From: Lycium barbarum
Lineage: Eukaryota; Streptophyta; Magnoliopsida; Solanales; Solanaceae
Direction of reading: 5' to 3'
DNA: 64,000 bases
Assembly (NCBI RefSeq): GCF_019175385.1
Contig: NC_083344.1
Location: forward strand, 8,440,725 to 8,504,724
Of the stretch, positions 58,440-64,000 are shown in pieces (position 1 is the first letter of the stretch; every line of letters begins with the position of its first letter). The notes below the pieces were generated by a model, which did not search any database, had not been told where the DNA came from, and was given only the letters and a program-made list of their open reading frames with translations. Position numbers and translations under genes: made by a program.

Positions 58440-60851
58440 TGATACACCTCGCACTTTCAGAGCATGAGCATGCCACGTACTTCACCGTATTAATGGAGTA
58501 TCGGAGACATCCCATGAAGTTTGGGAGGTACAAGCCATGGGAAGTACGTAACAATGAAGCACAAGATGAATTATGATCTCGTAAGTCGTAACCGGGAAGG
58601 AAAACCATGGAACCAAAGGATATTATTAATGATAAAAATCATGTATGGAGAGTTTCGGAAGATTCCGAGACCAAGCAAATCGAAGAAATTAAGTTAGTCG
58701 AAAATTTGAAAAAATGTTGGCAGAATTTTGGGTCAACATTGGAGGGTATATCTCCATTTATATTAAGAGTTTTAAGGTGTTTCAAAAGCCTAATCTGAAT
58801 TTCGTCGAGTCTAGTTTCCAACACAACAAACCGTTTGTCAAAACGACATCGGAGTAAGGAGTTATGGCCATTTTAAGATAACCCTCCCAACTGCCAAATG
58901 GCTTCCGCGGGTATAAAAACCCCCCATCAACCCTATTTTTTCAGCATTTTACACTCCCATAAGTTCTAGAAATCTCATAACACATCCCCCAAACATTTAT
59001 AGCTCATTAAATCAAGAATTTAACAAGATTACACCAAACTAGTCCATGAAAGGTGATTGTTCTTGCTTCTACCTGATGTTGTGGTGAGTTTGGTCTTGAA
59101 TAAAGTTGGTGTGGCTAAAGTTCTTCAAGTATAAGGTATGTTCTTCATCCTAGCTCTTATGTTGAGTTGATTTGAAGGTTTAGCAAGTCTTAAAAGTGAA
59201 AATAGTTATGGAGGAAAGGTCATAAAGTGTTATGTTGTAGTTGTTGTGTTTATGGACTGTTTTGAGCATGTTGTGGCCGTGTGGTTGGGCTGATTTACAT
59301 GTACATAGATGGTATCTAATGTTGTTGGTGTGTTGATGAGATTATGCTCCTTGATTGGGAAGAAAGGAAGAGTATATTGTTGTTGTATGCTGAAAAACAT
59401 CGTATGGGATGTTTTATGGAATATTTTGGTATTTATGATGATGTTGTTGATATTAGTATTGCTATTGTTGTTGTTTTGTTGGTATTTTGATTTCGGGCAA
59501 AGGATATAAACAGGGGAGATGCTGCCCGAATTTCGGCAGATTTTAAAAGAAATTAATTTGAGTGCTTAAGACAAGCATATGATGATAAGCCTAACAATAG
59601 TATAAATTTTTTTGAATGTAGATTTACAAACTTGAAAGGACAGGAGTTAGGTAGTAGGAGACCAAAAAGGTATGTTAAGGTTGTTCCTTCTTTTCTTGGC
59701 ATGTTTCCATATATAGTAAGAGTGTGATAAACCTTATAACTCGAGATTTGTCAAAGTAGAGCTTGTCATATTGTTGTCTAGTTTTTGAGTGTTATGTTAT
59801 TCTTTCTGAGGGGCCACATTCCCTTCCTATGTCCTGGAGTTCATAGAAAGACAGAAGAGACATGTTATAGAATCGGTACTTTTCAGCACATGTACGGTAT
59901 ACATATATTTACATTTTATATTACCTGGCCTATGAGCCACGAAGTTATTGCCTGGCCTATGAGCCACAGAGTTATTGCTTGGCCTATGAGCCACGGAGTT
60001 ATTACCTGGCCTATGCGCCACGGAATTATTACCTGACCTACGGGTCATGGAGTTGATTATACCTGGCCTATGGGTCATGGAGTTACTTGTCCTACGGGTC
60101 ATGGAGTTACCTGTCCTACGGGTCATGGAGTTATTACCTGACCTACGGGTCATGGAGTTGATTATACCTGGCCTATGAGTCATGGAGTTATCTATGCCTG
60201 ACCTCGGGTTACGGAGTTATATCTATAGAGTTGTGTTATCTTGCCTCAGATGAAAGGCAACCTAGGTAGAGTACTTTCAGATGTTTTCTTGAAATATCCA
60301 GAGTATAGTTTGTTACTTTATTTTAGTTGTTACCTTGTCTTACATATTCGGTACATTATTCGTACTGACGTCCCTTTGTCTAGGGGTGCTGCATTCATAC
60401 CTGTAGGTACTGATCGATAGGCGGATAGACCTCCCAAGTAGGCGTAATCATATATCAGTTGATCGGTCATGAGCTCCCTTTCTGTTCGAAGTTGCCAGGT
60501 CCTTTGGAGTTTTTCTTTTTGACTCTAGATTGTATGGTACAGTCACACATATCCCTAGAGGCTTGTAAACAAGTCCTGTACATAGTATGTCGGTGTGATA
60601 GCCTTGTCGACTTGTATATGTCTGTTGGTTTTGTACGATTAAAGCAGTCCCCTCGACTTGCTCAGTTATACATATATTTTGGGTGTGCGCCCAGTTCAGA
60701 TGAGACAGTCGGCATTTTTATATATCTCCAAATTGGACATTATCAGTTTAAGTTGGGGGTCATTCCCCAGTGTTTCAGATTTAGAGTGGTTCGCTGGAGC
60801 CTAGTTTGGCTTCGGGTGCCAGTCACGCCACCCCGAAATTGGGGCATGACA
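58440..60851 (+). repeat. Solo gypsy LTR (2.4 kb) nested in MULE copy 2
   Basis: It starts TGATACACCTCGC and ends TTGGGGCATGACA. The flanks AACAA (58435-58439) and GACAA (60852-60856) match a 5-bp target duplication with one change; copy 1 of the MULE has GACAA at the same place on that strand (inverse TTGTC). It shares blocks with the solo LTR at 21721-24245. The shared core is at about 60339-60410 and a minisatellite at 59934-60220. No coding sequence is recognised. Confidence 0.86.
59934..60220. repeat. Minisatellite, CCTGGCCTATGAGCCACGGAG-type units
   Basis: About eleven units of 20-32 bp carry ACCTG(G/A)CCTA(T/C)G(A/G)G(C/T)CA(C/T)GGAGTTATT variants. The units fall into two types, GAGCCACGGAG (first four) and GGGTCATGGAG (next seven). 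It lies about 120 bp before the shared LTR core. Confidence 0.88.
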
Positions 60852-60856
60852 GACAA

Positions 60857-61132
60857 TGAGCAAAACCATCAATGCATGGTTTGAATGCCCGAAACACAAA
60901 CTCAAAAATATTACCGGGCACACCAGACTTCGATTTGAGCTTCCATTCAACAACAGTACCATGATTGAAGTGTTGTAGAGCCGCCATGTATCTCGGCAAC
61001 TTCTTGAAAGAGCCCTCCCAATTGCCGTAGACTATCTCATGTGCACGCCTACGCCCAAGATACGCCTTCTTCCTACTAACGGTTTTGCTATATACTTTCA
61101 GGACGGCTGTAATACAATCTTTAATAGGAAAC
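60857..61132 (-). pseudogene. MULE copy 2, start of the catalytic exon
   Basis: After an 85-bp intron with borders AAG|GTTTCC and TTCAG|GTTTCC, the exon encodes the region before the catalytic domain (FPIKDCITAVLK, AYLGRRRAHEIVYG, KFKLKSGVPGNIFEFVF, as pieces in the right frame). It stops at the inserted LTR and continues at 58434. The same position in copy 1 (about 30533-30800) has no such insert. Confidence 0.78.
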
Positions 61133-61217
61133 CTGAATAAGTTGAAATATCAGCATATAGCAACGAGGAACATCATATTAATATCAAAAATAAAATAAAC
61201 TTAGGTGAAGGGGAAAC

Positions 61218-61973
61218 CTTGGGTTTTTTCCAATGTCGCCAACTAACACACGAGCAATCATATTGGTATCTAGATTGCAATGATCATCTGGGAGGTCACT
61301 CATATCACAAGTGTGCTTTGTGTAGAACTTTGAAATAGTCCACATCTTTTCAGCAGTCTCCTTACCACGGAGCATCCATTCGCAACCTTGATATTTTCGC
61401 TTGCAGACCAATCGCCAAAGTTTTCGTGTGGAATCGTCAACTTTGAACTCCCTCATCCACTGGATGCAATAAATCTTAAAAGCCTTTTGCAATGATTTTT
61501 TCGAGTTGAAAATCATGCCTTTTTCAATATGAGCCTTTTGTTTTAAAAGATCCACTGGCTCTTTCCACAAACTTCGTCAAATATGATCATCCTCCCTAGT
61601 AAAGACAAAGGCATCTGGGCGATCTTGAAGATGATCAAGATAGGGGATCTCATAGTAATTCCACCGAACCGGGATCGACTCTTGCTGTTGAAATTGGCTT
61701 TGCGGCTGAACTGGGGTCGACTCTTGTTGTTCAAATGGTTGCTGTGAATTCAGTTCCTCCTGGTGTGCCCGACTGTTAATCATGTCTTGCAACAGTTCTA
61801 CTTGATATTGAGGATTAGTTCCAACCTCAACCTCATCCTCACTTTCTTCATCATCACTTTCCTCCGCATTAGGTATTTCCTCACTATCACTCGATGATGT
61901 CACTATATTCGGATAATCCGAACCATCCATAGCAGCTCTTTGCCTATAATTTGGTGCAACCACCACATTCTCC
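61218..61973 (-). pseudogene. MULE copy 2, acidic region and DNA-binding domain exon
   Basis: The exon lies between an acceptor (TTATGTAG) and a donor (AAG|GTTTCC) and reads MDGSDYPNIVTSSSDSEEIP, an acidic and Gln-rich stretch, then the MuDR DNA-binding domain (DDSTRKLWRLVCKRKYQGCE and HTCDMSDLPDDHCNLDTNMI). TGA at 61577-61579 interrupts the frame where copy 1 and the family have Trp. Confidence 0.85.
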
Positions 61974-62388
61974 CTACATAAGAAAGTAGGGTATTTTAAC
62001 TACTACACATCAAATAATACTATTGATGTTAAAAAAAATAGATGTACCGATAGTAATCAACTGCACCGAAACTTGAGGAAGGACTATCGTTTTGAGTAGT
62101 TGGATAGGCTGAGGATGTTCCAACCTAATTCATCCATCCCGATTGAGAGGACTGTCCGATATGATCCATATTAGGTGTATAACCCCTAAATAATATAATC
62201 GACATCATTAGTAGCATTCAAGTGCCACTACACATAATAATAATAATGTAAAAAATGAATTCTTACCACTGCCCGTCAAATTGCTGACTTAAACTATCCA
62301 GAGACATTTGGCTCGACAAAATGCCTTCATAAGTACTCATGTCAAGGTAATTGTGTTCATAAGTAGGTTTCGCTTGAGTGACTTCGGC

Positions 62389-62754
62389 CTAAATTCTAGA
62401 CAGGGCTTCCCGACGAGGTCTATTTCGAGCTTCCCGAGCAGCTCTAGCCATGAATTCAAGTCGATTATTGGGGACCTTCTCTATGTACATTTCAAGGACG
62501 TTTAAAGTTATGCATTCCCTATAATCATAAGGCACCTTCAAATAATCCGTCAAATAACCATCGTCATGAATGTACCACTGTCCATAACTAGTTACACCTT
62601 GCTGTGTAAATGACATTGGATATCTTCCAATTATATTTAAATCAAAATCACTCCTACTAACTTGTAGTCTATTATACAAGGCTTGGAGTAGTTTTGAGAA
62701 TTTTAAGTCAAGTGGAAACTTAGCATGGTATTTTGGGGGAGAATCATAGTGCAA
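62389..62754 (-). pseudogene. MULE copy 2, N-terminal exon
   Basis: The frame starts MHYDSPPKYHAKFPLDLKFS and runs 121 residues (YPMSFTQQGVTSYGQWYIHD, then RECITLNVLEMYIEKVP). It resembles the extreme N-terminal part often found ahead of the DNA-binding domain in plant MULE transposases. Continuation across 61974-62388 goes through small exons with probable GT-AG borders that are not certain. Confidence 0.6.
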
Positions 62755-62989
62755 ATTATTTTCCTCGAATATAATTTATCTGTCCCAGAATAAAGAAACT
62801 CTAATTTTTGGAACATCTTCCATTTTTTGACTAATTTAGGAGGAATACAAAATGCAAAAGCTAGATGAAACTTAGAATTTGTGTTAAAAATTGGATGAAA
62901 CTTAGAATTTTTTCTCTCATTCGAAAGCTGTATTAATAAGATTTGAAGTTTGAATATTCAACCAACGCATGCATGCAATTAGTATGTCA

Positions 62990-63190
62990 AAGTGTTACGT
63001 CAAATCACATTAAGTACGGAGTCAACATAACGCATGAATTAACCGCGTTATGTCAGTATAGAGCAATAAAATAATGCGTTATGTTAGAATAACGCATCAC
63101 ATAACGCATTACTTTACTGCGTTATATATGTATAACGCAGTATATTACTGTGTTATTCTGACAAAACGCAGTATTTTACTGCGCTATACT
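62990..63190. repeat. Cluster of TAACGCA/TGCGTTA words
   Basis: The 7-mer TAACGCA or its inverse TGCGTTA occurs six times in 200 bp, with near copies as well, and forms palindromes such as TGCGTTATATATGTATAACGCA. The last hairpin (ACGCAGTATTTTACTGCGC, 63164-63183) resembles the one at 56694-56712. The cluster lies outside the MULE copy 2 coding part and could be subterminal repeats. Confidence 0.65.
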
Positions 63191-63335
63191 ACTGCCCTAT
63201 GTTGTCACCTCAACTGTCATACAGAAAAACATCATAATTCGAATCAAACTTTGGGTTTCATGCAGCAAGTGTTGTATAACGTAATTTGACGAATAGTTAC
63301 CAACCACACAAAATTCCACACAAAATTGAGTTACT

Positions 63336-63728
63336 ATGTCATTTGTTGACTAGTTTAGAGATATTAGCCGTGTTATATCGTTCTCTCCAGAAAACATATT
63401 GGGTGAAGATTTTGAATACTCAAACAACCCGAACAAGAGATACAACCAACGTTACAACCATATGATGACAGAGGAGTAGAATTGGTGTGTTAGGGAGGCT
63501 GCAGCACTGGAGCAAAGGTCAGCATCAGTAGGGCTTAAACGCCCAAAAAAACGTGCTATGTCAATGCCTCGTGGAACTCCACAAGAGTTTAATTTTGCTC
63601 TTAACCGTTTTCGCGAAGAGAACAATCGGATGCAAATACGTTACCTTAGGGTAGAATATGGTGTACATAGTAGCATAAGATTTAGATCCAAGTGGGATTC
63701 GGACTGTGAGATGTCCGATGAAGATTAA
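63336..63728 (+). pseudogene. Unidentified small reading frame with two in-phase TAG codons
   Basis: Reading from the ATG at 63336 gives 130 codons, interrupted by TAG at 63351-63353 and 63474-63476 and otherwise open to the TAA at 63726-63728. The second part is basic and then acidic: GLKRPKKRAMSMPRGTPQEF, FREENNRMQIRYLRVEYGVH, ending KWDSDCEMSDED. The amino-acid composition is protein-like. I do not recognise the family. It may belong to a neighbouring transposon. Confidence 0.4.
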
Positions 63729-63847
63729 TATTTTTTTATATAAAGTAAGTAAGTAGGGTCATAAAGACCAACCCCAACTAGGAGTACATTGGGGTTTGCA
63801 ACTATATAAGTAGCACTTTCTTTTGTTATTAGATACAACGTATTCAA

Positions 63848-64000
63848 TGTCGAGTAGTAGGAACTCAGCTTGGTCTTTACTCCTTCCAAAAGAATCAAAT
63901 AGCAGTGATGATGAGAGTTCAAATCATAGCAGTTTTTCGAGTGATACCAGTGATTTCAAACTAGACGAGCTAAATCCCCACCTTCTTATAGAGCGTAACG
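63848..64000 (+). CDS. Unidentified frame running off the right edge
   Basis: The frame begins MSSSRNSAWSLLLPKESNSS, then a Ser/Asp-rich stretch and DFKLDELNPHLLIERN to the window end, without a stop. It follows the frame at 63336-63728 on the same strand by 120 bp. The Ser/Asp-rich N-terminus is not diagnostic. The function is unknown and the frame is short, so it may be chance or transposon-derived. Confidence 0.35.

Larger units (their letters stand above)
57160..62754 (-). mobile_element. Mutator-like element copy 2 (MULE)
   Basis: Minus-strand MuDR-type transposase exons in the same order as copy 1, plus an N-terminal exon that copy 1 lacks. The coding part runs from 62754 to 57160 and is interrupted by a solo LTR (58440-60851). 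Imperfect inverted words GCGCAGTATTTTACTGCGC-like at 56694-56712 and 63164-63183 may belong to the element ends. A classical long TIR with an 8-11 bp target duplication was not identified. Confidence 0.87.

Noticed and set aside
59934..60220. CRISPR-like array
   Set aside because: The units are adjacent variants without unique spacers, inside a plant LTR.

Overview
This is nuclear DNA from a eudicot plant, most likely Solanaceae. Evidence: GT-AG introns, Ty1/copia and chromovirus-type Ty3/gypsy retrotransposons primed by initiator-Met tRNA, Mutator-like (MULE) transposases, Stowaway-type MITEs ending in CTCC..GTCC, and a stretch of plastid DNA. The family assignment is inferred from general look, not a search. 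No bacterial-type genes, rRNA, tRNA or CRISPR array were seen. Almost all of the window is nested, decayed transposable elements around one recognisable host gene, itself broken.

Layout. 1-4126: left-truncated Ty1/copia element (minus) with a 205-bp LTR. 4153-17092: complete but decayed gypsy chromovirus A (minus), TSD TATAG, with a 3.4-kb solo LTR (9625-13047, TSD ATTAA) inserted in its protease. 17920-29270: related gypsy chromovirus B (minus), missing the outer part of both LTRs, with a 2.5-kb solo LTR (21721-24245) inserted in its RNase H/integrase linker. 29271-34360: MULE copy 1 (plus), 5'-truncated where it abuts element B, with a 2.3-kb solo LTR (31812-34130, TSD GAGTA) near its 3' end. 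About 34889-35180: nuclear plastid DNA (3' end of atpH plus downstream spacer). 35220-40325: internally duplicated upstream region of the host gene, with a Stowaway MITE. 40336-44517: XS/XH-domain RNA-directed DNA methylation factor (FDM/IDN2-like), with two frameshifts and two nonsense codons. 46736-52094: nearly intact Ty1/copia element (minus), TSD CTTAG. 52407-53515: fold-back element. 53530-55360: degenerate AT-rich tandem repeats. 57160-62754: MULE copy 2 (minus) with a 2.4-kb solo LTR (58440-60851). 63336-64000: two short unidentified reading frames.

Two themes stand out. First, all four solo LTRs and the flanking LTRs of both gypsy elements that retain the region share a short core containing GTAC and GTACTGAC, and three of the solo LTRs carry minisatellites at a corresponding place. 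Second, many of the breaks in reading frames are G:C to A:T changes making stop codons, as expected from deamination of methylated cytosine. The one host gene belongs to the pathway that directs such methylation, but its copy here looks non-functional as read.
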